A stretch of 64,000 bases of DNA from positions 81,195,952 to 81,259,951 of the forward strand of contig CM022946.1 in assembly GCA_012931725.1 (NCBI GenBank), given 5' to 3'. The notes under the pieces are model-generated. The model was not told where the DNA came from, ran no database searches, and saw nothing but the letters and a program-made list of their open reading frames with translations. Position 1 is the stretch's first letter, and each line of letters opens with the position of its first letter. The DNA is from Litsea cubeba (taxonomy: Eukaryota > Streptophyta > Magnoliopsida > Laurales > Lauraceae). The translations under genes and the position numbers were made by a program. Positions 1-12,588 of this stretch are shown here, one piece after another.

Positions 1-579
1 AAAGGAAATAAATCTTTAGATTATACTTTCCTTTTAGGACATCTATGAGAATTAGAAGAGATAGTCTTTAGTTCCAAAGTTTGCATAAAATGGATCATGC
101 ACCCCTTGGACATCCACAACATAGAATGAGCAAGTCCCACACGTCCAGCCCTTTGGTCTTTTCTTCTTCATTGAAGAAAGTTTAAGGTCTAAGATTTTTC
201 CTTAGAAAATAGTTCTCAAATCCCTAGATTAAGATCCCACCATCTTAGCCAATCAGATTTGCAAGTGAGATAGAGAAGAAGATCAAAGGCAATACTACTG
301 CAGAAAACTCCAGCAATTTGTTTGCTAAATTGCAAGTCTGAGTTCGGTCCTTTGGATCTATTATTTCAGAGATTTGAAGTCTACAAATCTTCAAGGTAAT
401 AGTCTTCTTGATTCTCCTTAAATTATACACTTGTTGGTCATGAATTCATGGAGTTCTTTTGCGATCACTATGGCAGATTTATGCTGCCCAAATCAGATAT
501 TTTAAAATCTGTCATGTAACAAATTAGCCATGAACGTCTTCCGCTAGTGATGTTCAGATCTGAATCGTAGTTTCTTTCA
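1..579 (+). repeat. Copia-1 5' LTR, 3' part only
   Basis: Matches 7681-8270 of the 3' LTR with scattered substitutions and a roughly 10-base deletion near 71. It ends in TTTCTTTCA just before the PBS. The TATA box of the 3' LTR (TATAAAAG) reads GCATAAAA here (83-90), so this LTR has probably lost its promoter. The divergence suggests an old insertion. Confidence 0.9.
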
Positions 580-580
580 G

Positions 581-592
581 TGGTATCAGAGC
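581..592 (+). other. Copia-1 primer binding site (initiator tRNA-Met type)
   Basis: TGGTATCAGAGC begins two bases after the LTR end. This is the usual plant copia PBS, complementary to the 3' end of initiator tRNA-Met, and it fixes the plus orientation. Confidence 0.95.
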
Positions 593-2303
593 CACTCCAT
601 GTGAAATCATGATTCCATGTTGTGTATAATTAATCCTAGATTGATTATGGGCATGGTGGCACCCTATTAAAGTTATGTTGTGATGCATGATGTGTGCAAG
701 TTTCATTAACATTGCTGGAATTTATTTTCCAGATTTGTTTAATGATATACATAGTGTGTTTGCATGTACTAACCTCTTTGTTTGCAGCCATATATTGCAT
801 CCTTGATGGTTCGCATGATTGTTATGTGGATTTGGATGTTTTTTCAATAGTTGGAAAGTGTACGATTGCGCGTTTAGCAATCATAGGAAGTTGTAATTCT
901 TTCTTTACTTTTATTTCAACTAGTCTTGATGTAAGCTTTCTTAAAAAGCATAGGAATCTCCAATGTAATTTGGGGTTTTGTTTTTTATGGGTTTGCTTGT
1001 ATAAATTTAATTTATTGGAACAAGCAAGAAGAAGAAAGTTTCAAGCAAGAAAGGTTGCATGTAACCGGATTCCTTAGTGGTGGAGGAGACATGACTTCTT
1101 GGTGAAATATGAGATCTATTCTTGATCTCCTAGTTCGATAAGGATTAGAAGTCCGAAGAGCAGGGAGCCATCAAGGATTGCATACTTTTATTTGCTCTTA
1201 TATATGGAATGCATGGATGGATGCTTTATATAATTGCTATAATTGTCACCTAGAAACATGGCCACCATTAGGTTCTAAAATTGGCATCTTTTTATATTGG
1301 ATTGTTTTTAGTTTGGCAAATTGTTTTAAACAGAACTTAGACCAGCACCTTCTATTTGTCTAAGGTTTAAAATTAGATAGGGTTTAGTTTATCTTGGTAC
1401 CCTTGGTTTCCAAAGAAGGCTAAACTAAAATCTAATTAGATGCTACCTATGGGTTTCCATAACCCAAGTTAGGTATTTGATTCTTTAAAGGGATTTGCTC
1501 AAATGTTTTAAAGCAAAGGTTATTTATTTTTAAGATGACTCAAGTCATTGAGTCGTAAATTTAATTAACTAAGTTTGCTAGATTTAAAAGAGCTTTTGAG
1601 TAAAAATGTAAAGGTCAAAAAGTATAAACCCTAGTGATAAATAATCAAGTGGGAGAGGGGTTTTTGGAAAGACCCCACGGCCTTCCATTTTCGGTTCATG
1701 TTATCTCATTAAGGTGTTAGTAGGAGCGGCCACCCCTTCGGTGGAGTTCTTTACTAAAGACCGCTTTGATGGGTTAATGGGTGAACTAATGTGAATATTC
1801 ATAATAAGGTGTTAGTAGGAGCGGCCATCCCGTCGGTGGAGTTCTTTACTAAAGATCACTTCTATAGAATGTCAATGAAGTGTTGGTGGGAGCGGCCATC
1901 CCTTCGGTGGAGCTCTTTACTAAAGTTCACTTCTAGAATGGATAAAAGTCTCTTCCCTTCGGAGGACTTAATCATAGACATTCTGGGAAATTTCATAAGA
2001 GATGGTAAAACACGTGACATAAGATGGTAATGACCTCTCCTTAGGAGTTAAGGGTTATTTGTCATATGAGGCCAAACCAATCATTGATTGGACTACCACT
2101 GGATATGTGTATCCAGATAGTGATAATCCAAATAAGCATATCTTAATTCAACATGACTGTAGGCTCGGCCATCCCTTCGATGGAGGGTCTATGAGGAGGT
2201 TGAAACACTGATACATTATGATTGGGGTTGAATAATGTAAAAAGTTTTGTGCTTTGTTTTTCCTTTTATAACAAGCACCATATGCATATTACATATATAC
2301 TGC
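593..2303 (+). other. Copia-1 long untranslated leader
   Basis: About 1.7 kb between PBS and gag with no conserved reading frame. The longest open stretch (694-1077) is not kept in Copia-2. The last 600 bases hold a series of stem-loops, listed separately. Such a long leader fits a role in RNA packaging or translation control, but that is inference. Confidence 0.75.
1724..2188 (+). other. Copia-1 leader stem-loop array (four related hairpins)
   Basis: Four related hairpins at 1724-1749, 1819-1844, 1890-1915 and 2163-2188. Each has a 5-bp stem around a 5-base loop. The stems are CCACC/GGTGG, CCATC/GGTGG, CCATC/GGTGG and CCATC/GATGG, so one stem position reads C-G, U-G or U-A and stays paired. 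An outer 4-bp stem also stays paired: GAGC/GTTC, GAGC/GTTC, GAGC/GCTC, and GCTC/GGGT in the fourth (with G-U pairs). A further hairpin with stem CTTCC/GGAGG lies at 1948-1967. The spacing is irregular (95, 71 and 273 bases), so this is not a simple satellite. Confidence 0.65.
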
Positions 2304-5300
2304 ATGTCTAATTATAAACCGTTTTATATTCAGAGAGAGATGGGTAAAGATCCTTTTAGTCCATTGATGTGCATTCTTCGTGAGAACAAGCTGAGTGGCC
2401 CTAACTACGTAGATTGGAAAAGAAATCTTGACATAGTACTCACTGCCGAGGAGTACAAGTATGTCTTGTTGGAAACCTGTCCTGATATTGATGCTGATTC
2501 TACTGATGACCAGTTAGAGGTTGAGAGGAAATGGAAGAAAGCGAATAGCATGGCTAAATGCTACATGCTCGCTTCCATGTCCAACGTGTTGAAAACACAA
2601 CACGAGCAAATGGACATAGCCTATAAAATCATGATGTCCTTGTCTGAGATGTTCGCAGACAAAAGCAGGCCAGCTAGGCAAGCTGCTATGAGGACTATCA
2701 TGAATACTAGGATGGCTGAGGGAACACCTGTCAGAGAGCGTATGCTCAAGCTGATGGATTGTTTCAATGTAGCTGAGATTCTAGGGGCTGAGATTGATGC
2801 AGAGAGTCAAACTGATATGATTCTCGAAACTCTGCCGGACTCTTTCAATCAGTTCAAGCTCAATTTCAATATGAGCAAGATGGACATGACTCTACCTGAG
2901 TTAATGAAAGAACTACAGGCGGCGGAGGCCATCGTGAAGCCCAAAGCCCAAGCTCACTTTTTCCAGTCTTCCTCTAAACTAAACCCGAAAGGGAAGAAGT
3001 TAAAGAAGAAGCAGAAAAAGGGAAAAGGGCAGAAAAAGGAAAATACTGGCAAAAAGAAGGACAAGGGTACAGATGGAAAGGCCAAAGGGAAATACTTCAA
3101 GTGTGGCCTCAAAGGTCATTGGAAGAAAGATTGTCCCAAGTTCCTGGCCTCAGTTAAGAAAGGTACATCCTTTTCATACTACATTGAAACTTGTCTAGTG
3201 GTTGATTCTACTGACTCATGGATAGTAGACTCAGGAGCCACTAATCATACCTGCAATTCATTGCAGGGGTTTCAGATAATGCAGAGGATTGAGAAAGGAG
3301 AGTTTGCCTTTAGAGTTGGAACTGGAACTAAAGTTTGGGCAGTTGCAGTAGGAGTTGTTACCTTACATTTTCCATGTGATAGGATATTAGTTTTAATTAA
3401 TGTTTTCTATGTTCCGGACATGAGGAAGAATTTAATTTCAGTTTCCAGACTAATTGAATTGAATTATTCAATTTCTTTCCATTCTGGTATTGATATCAGT
3501 AGAGATGGAAATATTATATGTTCCGGTAGAATACATGACAACTTATTTTATATATATCCTATTGCTCCCACACTGCATAATGTACAACAAGAAAGCTCAA
3601 CTTCCCTTAAGAGAAAGGTATCTTCAATCAATGACACATACCTTTGGCACTTACGTTTGGGTCACATTAACCTAAAAAGGATTCAGAGGTTGGTAGAAGA
3701 TGGCCTTTAAGCTCATTAGATTTCGAACCTTTTCCTCAGTGCGAATCTTGTCTCAAGGGAAAGATGACCAAACGGTCATTCTCTGGAAAGGGACTAAGGT
3801 CAAAGGAGTTGTTAGAATTGATTCACACTGATGTGTGTGGTCCTATGAACAAACCGGCTCGAGGAGGGTATGAGTATTACATCACCTTCACCGATGATTA
3901 CTCTAGGTATGGATATGTATACTTAATGCGACGCAAGTCTGAGGCGTTTGATAAGTTCAAGCAATTCAAGGCTGAGGTGGAGCTACAACTAGGGAAACAT
4001 ATCAAAGCCCTTCGATCTGATCGAGGTGGCGAGTACCTCCTGGGTGAGTTCAAAGAGTACCTCACACAACATAGGATTGTGTCTCAGCTGTTTGCACCAG
4101 GTACACCCTAGCAAAATGGTGTAGCGGAGAGAAGAAACCGTGCCCTTCTTGATATGGTAAGGTCCATGATGAGTCATGCAACCCTACCTATATCTTTTTG
4201 GGAATATGCCCTAGAAGAAGCAGCATACATTTTAAATCTGGTACCTTCTAAATCAGTACCTAGGACACCCCAAGAAATGTGGACAACTCAAAAATCTAGT
4301 TTAAGACATATCCACATTTGGGGTTGTCCGGCCTATGTACTGAATGATAAAGCTACCAAGCTGGAACCCAGATTGGAAATGTGCTACTTCATTGGGTATC
4401 CTAAGGGAACGAGAGGTGGCATCTTTTATGATCCAAAGGAGCAAAAAGTGCTTATCAGCACTCATACTAGGTACCTAGAGGATGATTGTATGATGCACCA
4501 AGAGCTTAGTTATAAAGAAACCCTTGAGGAGATTCTTCCAGGATCTCCTATAACATTTGTATCAGATCCTGAGACAGTAGATGAACAAGATATTCCTTTT
4601 AACACTCTGGAGCCTCGTCGTAGTGGGAGAATTTCTAGACAGCCAGAAAGATATCTAGGAGTGTCTTTTAAGACAGACTCTGAAGATCTGGTTGAGGATC
4701 CTACTAGTTATGATGAAGCAGTATGGATATAGATGCTAACATGTGGCAGCAAGTGATGAAATCTGAAATGGATTCTTTGTATTCCAATCAAGTCCGGGAA
4801 CTTGTAGATGCACCTGAAGGGATTAAACCCATAGGGTGCAAGTGGATCTACAAGAGGAAGAGAGGAGTGGATGGGAAGGTGGAAACCTTCAAAGCAAGAC
4901 TGGTGGTGAAAGGATATACTCAGAAAGAGGGTATCGATTATGAGGAAACTTTTTCACCAGTGGCTATGCTTAAGTCCATAAGGATTCTCTTGGCCATCGC
5001 ATGTCATTATGACTACGAGATATGGCAAATGGATGTCAAGACAGCTTTTCTTAATGAAAGTCTTGACGAATGCATCTATATGATGCAACCAGAGGGTTTC
5101 ATTGCTAGTGGCCAAGATAACATGGTTTGTAAACTTAAGAAGTCCATTTATGGACTTAAGCAAGCATCTAGAGCATGGAACATCAAGTTTAATCAGGCAG
5201 TCAAGTCTTTTGGCTTTGATCAAAACATTGATGAACCATGTGTGTATAAGAAAGGAAGTGGAAAAGCAGTTGTATTTTTGGTTCTGTATGTAGATGACAT

Positions 5301-6273
5301 ATTGCTCATTGGAAATGATGTAGGTATATTGTCATCCATAAAGGTGTGGTTATCCTCTGAATTTCAGATGAAGGATTTGGGTGAGGCCAGCTATATCTTA
5401 GGGATCAAGCTTTTGCGAGATCGCAAGAATAAGATGTTGGCCTTATCCCAAACTTCATATATTGAGAAGATATTGGTCAAGTTTAACATGCAAGACTCCA
5501 AGAAGGGCCTCCTACCTTCTAGACATGGAGTACCACTGTCTAGAGATCAATGTCCAAAGACATCTGAAGAGAATAGAGAGCATGAAGAGAGTTCCATATG
5601 CATCCGCTGTTGGAAGCCTCATGTATGCTATGTTATGTACTAGACCAGATATTTGCTTTCCCGTTGGCATGGTTAGCAGATATCAGTCAAACCCTGGACC
5701 TATGCATTGGACAGCTGTTAAGCATATATTCAAGTATCTTCGGAGAACGAAAGACTATATGCTAACCTTTCGAGTAGATGATCTAACGCCATTAGCGTAT
5801 ACAGACTCTGATTTCCAATCTGATAGTGATACCAGAAAGTCTACTTCAGGGAACGTCTTTACTCTATCAGGAGGGGCTATATCATGGAGAAGTGTCAAGC
5901 AATCTTGTACTGCTGATTCTACCATGGAAGCAGAGTATGTGGCAGCATCGGAAGCTGCGAAGGAAGCAGTATGGCTCAGAAAATTCCTATGGAATTGGGA
6001 GTTGTTCCTGTAGTGCAAAAATCGATTGTCATGTACTGCGATAACACTGGTGCTGTAGCACAGTGCAAAGAGCCCAGGAATCACAAGAAAGGCAAGCACA
6101 TTCAGAGAAAGTACCACTTGATCCGAGAATTCATTCAGGATGGAGAAATAGTGGTGGAGCATATTGCTTCGGCGAATAACTTAGCTGACCCATTCACTAA
6201 GACTCTTACTGAGAAAGTCTTCACTTCTCATGTTGAGTCTATGGGTGTTAGGCTAGGAAGTAGTGATCTTTAG
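2304..6273 (+). pseudogene. Copia-1 gag-pol polyprotein, broken
   Basis: Gag, aspartic protease, integrase, RT and RNase H in copia order. The start at 2304 is chosen because Copia-2 starts at the same place; an in-frame ATG upstream (2247) is not conserved. Visible motifs: a zinc knuckle in which the first Cys is Tyr (YFKC then GHWKKDC), the protease motif VDSGATNH, the integrase core (HTDVCGPM, TDDYSRYG), RT YVDD at 5287-5298, and the RNase H region (AYTDSDF, TMEAEYVAASEA). Compared with Copia-2, breaks are a 1-base loss near 3703, a nonsense codon at 4109-4111, a 2-base loss near 4724, a 1-base gain near 5571 and a 1-base loss near 5990. It cannot produce a full polyprotein. Confidence 0.93.
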
Positions 6274-6287
6274 TGTAAGTGGGAGTT
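6274..6287 (+). other. Copia-1 polypurine tract
   Basis: The purine-rich run AAGTGGGAG sits between the pol stop and the first TG of the 3' LTR, where plus-strand synthesis is primed. The same motif is at the same place in Copia-2. Confidence 0.85.
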
Positions 6288-8270
6288 TGTTGGGATTGGT
6301 GTATGCCCTAAAGCCCACTAGCTGTACTCTCATCTTTTATTACTGGATATTTACTGGTTATTTAATGGAATGACTCATTTCTGCTTAAACATGTATATAT
6401 GTATGGTTGTGTAAGGCCCATTGTTTCCAGTAAATGAATTAGGTGTGTAGTGTCTACACACAGATAGGTCTCATTCAAGGACGCTGAAAACAACATATTT
6501 GTTCATAACTGAGAGATGGAGCTGGGCACTTCATCTTGGTATAAGTTATAATGAGAGACTCTCCTGTATTCAGGGTGACTTACCTAAGTCATGGGAGGAC
6601 TTTCCCGGATTTATCTCATTAGTGCATATGCAATGCATTGAATAGGACCATGGTAGGTGTGATCTCTAAAATAGTACTATCACTGAGAGAGATCAAGTCA
6701 CCTCATGCTACTGAGTGACCAGTGCTCTTAATCTTGAGCATTTGTGGATGAACTGACGAAGTCAAGTTCTTGTGCTATAATTCACTGTGGGTGAGATTCT
6801 TTTCATGGGTCAACAACTCTGTGTTTTGGGTACTCAGACTTGATCAGTTGGGACGTGCAAATGCAATAAAGAATCTATGCCATCTAATGATGGAATGATC
6901 GTCCCCTTAGAATTATCCGATTAATCATCAAAATCTAAGATCTTAGTATATGGATGTTCCATATGGATATTGAACTTGTGGGTCACTCCCTGGACCAAGA
7001 GAATGATATCCGGATGATGATTATGTTAAGGATATGAAGTTTTAAGGTTTAGATGTAATCGAGAAGGTTGATAGTACATGTGATAACCTGACTCGATTAT
7101 GGATGTTACATAGAGGGGCATTCAGGTCATTACACTTAGTAGGTCGAAGACAACTGTCATTTATGACGAGCTTATTATATTATATATTTGTCGCTGGAGT
7201 TCAACCATAACTCTTTAGTAGAATGAGTTAAGGTTAAAATGATCTTTATGTTGCTATGGGTTTAGCATGGACATTTTTGGAGCCAATTGCAAATATGTCT
7301 TTTGGTCCTTTCTCTAGTCACTTTCCAAGATTGGCATGGTTTCCTAAGTTGTTTAGATAACATTTGGTTGAATTATTTTAGTGGAAAAATAATTTTGAGT
7401 TTAAATTCAAATAGGCCTTTGATGGCATACATGAATTTAATTCTAGATAAATTAATTGTAGGCCATGGTGTGCAAATGGGATTTCCATGGGTAAGGTTTC
7501 CAACTTTGAGTAGGTCTCTCTACTTGGAAAGTTGGACTCCTCTTTGGATTAGTTTTCCTATAAGAAAGTTTCCTTTTTGGATTAGAAACTTAAATTAGTA
7601 AGTGTTGTGCAACTAGGATTACTAATTGCCAAAGTTTATGGGAAGTTCCTTAGTTTACTTTTCTAATTGGAGTGTTTCTAAAAGGAAATAAATCTTTAGA
7701 TTATACTTTCCTTTTAGGACATCTATGAGAATTAGAAGAGATAGTCTTTAAGGAAAGTAGTTCCAGAGTTTCTATAAAAGGGATCATGCAGCACTTGGAC
7801 GTCCACAACATAGAATGAGCAAGTCCCACACGTCCAGCCCTTTGGTCTTTTCTTCTTCATTGAAGAAAGTTTAAGGTCTGAGATTTTTCCTTAGAAAATA
7901 GTTCTCAAATCCCAAGATTAAGATCCCACCATCTTAGCCAATCAGATTTGGAAGTGAGATAGAGAAGAAGATCAAAGGCAATACTACTGACAGAAAATTC
8001 CAGCAATTTGTTTGCTAAATTACAAGTCTGAGTTCGGTCATTTGGATGTATTATTTCAGAGATTTAAAGTTTATAAATCTTCAAGTTAATAGTCTTCTTG
8101 ATTCTCCTTAAATTATACACTTGTTGGTCATGAATTCATGGAGTTCTTTTGCGATCACTATGGCTAATTTATGCTGCCCAAATCAGATTTTTTTAAAATC
8201 TGTCATGTTACAAATTAGCCATGAACGTCTTCCGCTAGTGATGTTCAGATCTGAATCGCAGTTTCTTTCA
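6288..8270 (+). repeat. Copia-1 3' LTR (1983 bp)
   Basis: Starts TGTTGGGATTGG after the polypurine tract and ends TTTCTTTCA, with TG...CA ends. It matches the partial 5' LTR from base 7681 on and aligns along its length with the Copia-2 LTRs. It is long for a copia LTR. No open frame of note is conserved. Confidence 0.95.
7773..7780 (+). promoter_or_regulatory. Copia-1 LTR TATA box
   Basis: TATAAAAG in a CT-flanked context, conserved at the matching place in both Copia-2 LTRs. The palindrome GGACGTCC, with an ACGT core as in plant bZIP sites, lies about 20 bases downstream, near the expected transcription start. Confidence 0.7.
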
Positions 8271-9885
8271 GTTTATACTTAGAAGGATAGGGGACCAAAT
8301 CCATTTCAGGTGGATATTTTGGCATGATCCCTTTCTTCCTGAGTCTCCCTTAATCTCTGGTTTTAGTCAGCATATCTGCTACATCTTTGAAAGTCATGGG
8401 TTTCTCTAGATCTTTTTGGTGGCCACTATCTGAGAGTTGACCACTTCGTTTGGACAACCTTTGTGAAAGCTGTTGCATTTGTGCCGCGATCTGAACAATT
8501 TTCAAACCAGATGTATGCAGATCCTTTCTATTTGAAGAAGATAGAGTAGCTGGTGGATGATCGCTTGGACCAGTCACCCGATCCATGAGAAATTACAGCC
8601 GAGTAGCGATTTGTTTAATCTTGTCATTTTGTTGTTTAACCAAATCCTGTATATTTTCAACCGGATTTTTACCTTTAGCTTGTTCTTTAGCATTTACTGG
8701 AGCACTACTTTCTCTAGCCATGAAGACAGGATATTTACCTGGTCCAGTGAGGGGTGAGAAGCTACCCTCGAGACCTTGACTGGTTAATGAAACATCATCT
8801 TCAATGACCTGGATTACCGAGGAATCCATGCCCCCTATGTTCTTATTGATCGGAGGTGCTTCCTCATTCGTAACCAGAGTTTCATGACCCTCGGACGTAT
8901 TATCTTATTCTTAACCTTCGACAGGGTTTGAACTACGAGCAGAGATTCTAGCAGAACGCCTGCTGCATCTAGTCCAATTCATGCAAACCACAGGGTCGTC
9001 TTCTTTCATTGTCCATTGCCGAGTCATTTTTCTTTGGTCATAACTCTTCTTTTTATCATTCCTTTTCACTATCACGGGGATGAAACGATTGATGATGGAG
9101 TTCGACCCTTCTGGATGTTGAACTGGCAGTGTGAGGATATTTACCTCATTTTTCTCCTTCTTTTTCAGAAGGTCTTTAAATTGTGCAACTTTTACGGCAT
9201 TATTAATAGAGAAATATTGTTGTTTTTTCTTCAGCCGCTTTGTATTCACCTTTGGAGAGAAAAGTGTAGGCCCTACTATGACTGAAGCGAGACCTCATCT
9301 CCCGTACCTCCTCCCCTCTTTCTGAGTAAGAGGATAGAAGGTATTCTCTTCAGGTGTTGCCAAGGTTATATCCTGGCAAGCTATTTTCTTGAATTTTCGT
9401 GGTTTAGGAGATGACGTTGTGCAGCCTAGAATTATCTCTTTCTGTTGCAGTTTCTTCTTCCCAAGCACTTGGCGCAAGTCTTTACCTTTGTAGGTTTTGA
9501 CTTTGCCATTTGCTAGGGTTTTCTCCACATCCTGCAACCTCCTTGCCCCTTTTACTTCTTTAGTGATGCGAAGGCGAGCTGGTGTAGTTTTCCAAGTTAT
9601 GGAGTTCTTTGAGATGAACACGGAAAGGATTCAGGGCTTCGCCAATACTGGAGAGACTTTGATAGTAGAAGCAGTCAAAGTCATCCGTTGGAAGATGGAT
9701 ACTCGAACTGGGTGTTCATTTTCGGTGTGGGCTCTTTTCTGGCCCCTGGGAGTCTTGCTTTCTTGGATGAAAACATTATAAAAGTGTTCCTTGGTCTCAT
9801 TGAAAGTGATCACAAGAGAATTCATGATTGATCTGCAACATAAGCAAAAAAAGACCAACAATGAATGAGTGATAGGAGAGCACAT
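8271..9885 (-). pseudogene. Remnant of a gypsy-type gag, N-terminal part
   Basis: Five consecutive minus-strand open stretches (9885-9631, 9621-9295, 9249-8911, 8829-8593, 8586-8350) read in order as one decayed protein that is lysine-rich, then acidic, then helical. Past a stop near 8355 the frame goes on to a segment ending PPEMDLVPYPSKYK at 8271. A proline/tyrosine-rich stretch of this kind usually precedes the core gag domain of plant gypsy elements. Copia-1 inserted exactly there, so the rest of gag should lie left of the window. Family assignment is tentative; the order and strand consistency are clear. It could instead be another TE protein. Confidence 0.5.
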
Positions 9886-9986
9886 TTATTTGCTCAATCC
9901 TTTATCAATCTATTTCATCTTCTATTTCTATGGGTTTATGCACGTGCTACCGATAAAAGGGCAGCACTCCAGTACAATAAACGTAG
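9886..9986. other. Short non-coding gap
   Basis: Between the gag remnant and the LTR-like segment. No canonical PBS (TGG start) touches the LTR-like end, so the two neighbours may not belong to one element. Confidence 0.4.
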
Positions 9987-12588
9987 TGTCACACCCCCGA
10001 ACCCGGACCTTGTAGCGGCCTGACCTCGGGGAGTGTGAATTTGGGATTAAGTAATAGAATTATATTTCTCCCAAGATCTGCGTGTGTGACGATGAGAAAT
10101 TCCAAAACACTCTAAATATTTTGCAGAAGCTTTTGTGGCATTGCGATCCGGAGTCCGTGGCCATTGGATTCCTTGTCGCACTAAACCGCTAGCATATAGC
10201 TACATATCCAGAACCATATCAGACCGGAATAAACCATTATAACAAAGTACATAGCTAACAGTAACAGGGTATCACATTCCCATATATGTTTAAGTTACAA
10301 ATATCAATGTGTATTAATTACAATCTCGAGAAAAGGGCTAATAAAAGCCATGCAATAACAAGCTAAATACGAACTACCCCACATGTATCGTAGCTCCGAT
10401 GTCAACCTCAAAGTCCACATGACATAGCCGACACTACAACCTGCAAACTCATGGCTCCACAACCAACGCATGCACATAGCTAGGGCAGAGAAAACCTGCT
10501 ACCTAGAGCACCAAACAAACAGGGTCAGACGTGACGATCTGGCAGGTGACTAAGATGGATAATAATTAAACTGAATAATAAAACATGTGATAAATATGGT
10601 ATTTAATCAAAAGCTGTATTTATATAAGACCTATGTAAAACATGGATATCTGACAAAACATGTATTCATTTAAAGCATGTGTAAAACATGAATATCTGAC
10701 AAAACATGTATTCTTCACATTGCAAACCCAGTCCATAGGCGGACCCTGCAAATTGCCCTTCTTCAAGGGAGCCACAATCGTAAGGACAGATGGCAACCAC
10801 ACCAGCAAAATCCTCCGTCACCGAAGTGATAGCAGAACAGAAGCGTTGGTCTCAGACACGCGAAGTGACGAGAGCCAACGGAATATATATATACATATAG
10901 CTAGACAAAACCACGGCCATGGAATTGGGTAATAGAACAGAACAGAATCCAGATTGCAACTGGCAGAGCTAACCGACAAGGTTGTCCAAGCTTAGTGGTG
11001 CTGACACATAAATCAAAAGCAAGCAAACACACAAAATATGGTGAGGAACTACTCAATAGGCCAAGTCAAAGCGCGTACACACACTCAAGTAAAGAGTAGT
11101 CCTTCCAATATGCATGTACAAACTCATTGAGTTACCCGAGCTGGCAAAACTGATTGTTTTGGATAAACGAATGAAATACCGAAATTGTATATTTTTAGTC
11201 AAAACAGTCTAAATAGTCCAAAGCTGATTATTTCTAGGCAGCAACGGGCAAAATAGCTAAAACTGAATGTTTATCCAAAACGAGTAAAATCCAGTGATAT
11301 TTGGCTCAAATGGGCAAAATCGACGGGCCATAATTCCAACGGGCTTAAACCAAAGTTTTCGGGTAAATACAACTGAATAGTGTAAAATAGTGTAAATCAA
11401 ATCATGTTTTCGGCAAATCCAAGCTCAACGGTCAATTTCCACATGTACACATTCCATAGACAAGTTGAGACCGCATCATTTGGTATAATGTGCACATAGA
11501 CCCTTGAATGCCTGGTTTTATATCATTTGGTGCTCCTGAGATGTGGCGGCATTCCAAGCTTCTATGGCACGTTATCCAATTTTAATGGAGTCTTAACGTG
11601 TTTCCGGGTTGGATTCCCACATGGATGCATCATTTTCCTTTTTCTTCCTCCATACCATCATACATTGTCCCAATGCGGTTAGGACCCCAAAACCATCCAC
11701 CTTCCCTCGATTAAAAATACATTTCACGCAACACACAAGACCTAGGCCAAAAATGTGGGTTATCTCAAGCGGACCCAAAGCTTGCTCGAGCCAACTCACT
11801 TCTGGGAGGGGTTCTCTTAACCTGCCCCTGGGAGGGTTGGCTCGAGCGAACTTGATAGTTGGCTCAAGCTAACCAGCTACTGGATGTGGTTCGCTCGAGC
11901 AACCACAAGTTCGTTCGAACGAACTGCATCAAATTTACACCATTCAGTGCATTTCGTGCAATCTCTTCCTCCATCTTACAACCCCCTCTGAGCCACCCAT
12001 TTAATACCAAAATAGGGGTCTCCTTGCCTTCTCTAAACCATCCCTAATCCACCATCAATCATTCCACCAATTACACCCACAAATCCATCTCATTAATCAT
12101 AAGAAACCCATCATACAAGAACCCTAGTTGCAAATGAAAACATCCTTGAATAAAGACATAATTAATCACTTTGAGTAGGCTCAAGTAAAGAAAGAAACTC
12201 ATCAAGCATGCCTTTACAAGATCAATTATAAACATGGACATGAAATCAATATCAATGTAGCAATAAAACATGAAAATTCATAAATGTGGGCATGCTCAAG
12301 CAATCACATTTCAGTCACTTGCCTTGGTCTCCAAAGCTCCCCAATTAGTCTCTAATCCAACCACTTAGGCCTTAACACACCTAATACAAGAAACCCCTAA
12401 AATAGACCCAACTTAGCACCCTGAAATGGCAAACAAGGAAAGACTAGGAATGGCCTCAAACCAAGCTAGGAAATAGAACTTAAGGGGCTGCCATTGCACA
12501 AAATAGAAGGTGGGAAGGAAGTGCTTACCTCTAAGACCAACAACCAGTAAGAAGAAGCTTGGAGAAGGAGCTGCCCAGCTGGGATTTG
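9987..12588. repeat. LTR-like segment without genes, solo or cut
   Basis: Begins TGTCACACCCCCGAACC, which in reverse resembles the 3' end of many plant gypsy LTRs (…GGTTCGGGGGTGTGACA). A phrase near 11320-11340 (GGGCCATAATTCC) is also typical of such LTRs. No coding region, PBS or partner LTR is visible. It holds a two-copy repeat of about 47 bp (10634-10712) and a cluster of GCTCGAGC-type palindromes (11784-11920). The right end is hidden by the Copia-3 insertion at 12589. A minus-oriented solo or truncated LTR is the best reading. Confidence 0.45.
11784..11920. repeat. Cluster of GCTCGAGC palindromes
   Basis: Exact GCTCGAGC at 11784-11791, 11840-11847 and 11893-11900, a one-base variant GCTCAAGC near 11862, and the related palindrome GTTCGAAC at 11913-11920. 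The spacing is irregular, unlike a satellite. Confidence 0.7.

Larger units (their letters stand above)
1..8270 (+). mobile_element. Copia-1: Ty1/copia LTR retrotransposon, degenerate
   Basis: A copia element missing only the first part of its 5' LTR, which lies left of the window. Visible in order are the 5' LTR end (to 579), a tRNA-Met-type PBS, a 1.7-kb leader, gag, protease, integrase, reverse transcriptase and RNase H in copia order, a polypurine tract, and a complete 3' LTR (6288-8270). Base 1 matches base 7681 inside the 3' LTR, which proves the LTR pairing. The 3' flank is GTTTA (8271-8275), the presumed target duplication; its partner is outside the window. Gag and pol are clearly homologous to Copia-2, so the two are one family. 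The coding region is broken, so mobility would need proteins from a relative. Confidence 0.93.

Noticed and set aside
694..1077. 127-codon open frame in the Copia-1 leader
   Set aside because: Not open at the matching place in Copia-2; no known domain.
9016..9325. Plus-strand open frames opposite the gag remnant
   Set aside because: Shadows of minus-strand fragments that read in consistent order; no domain.
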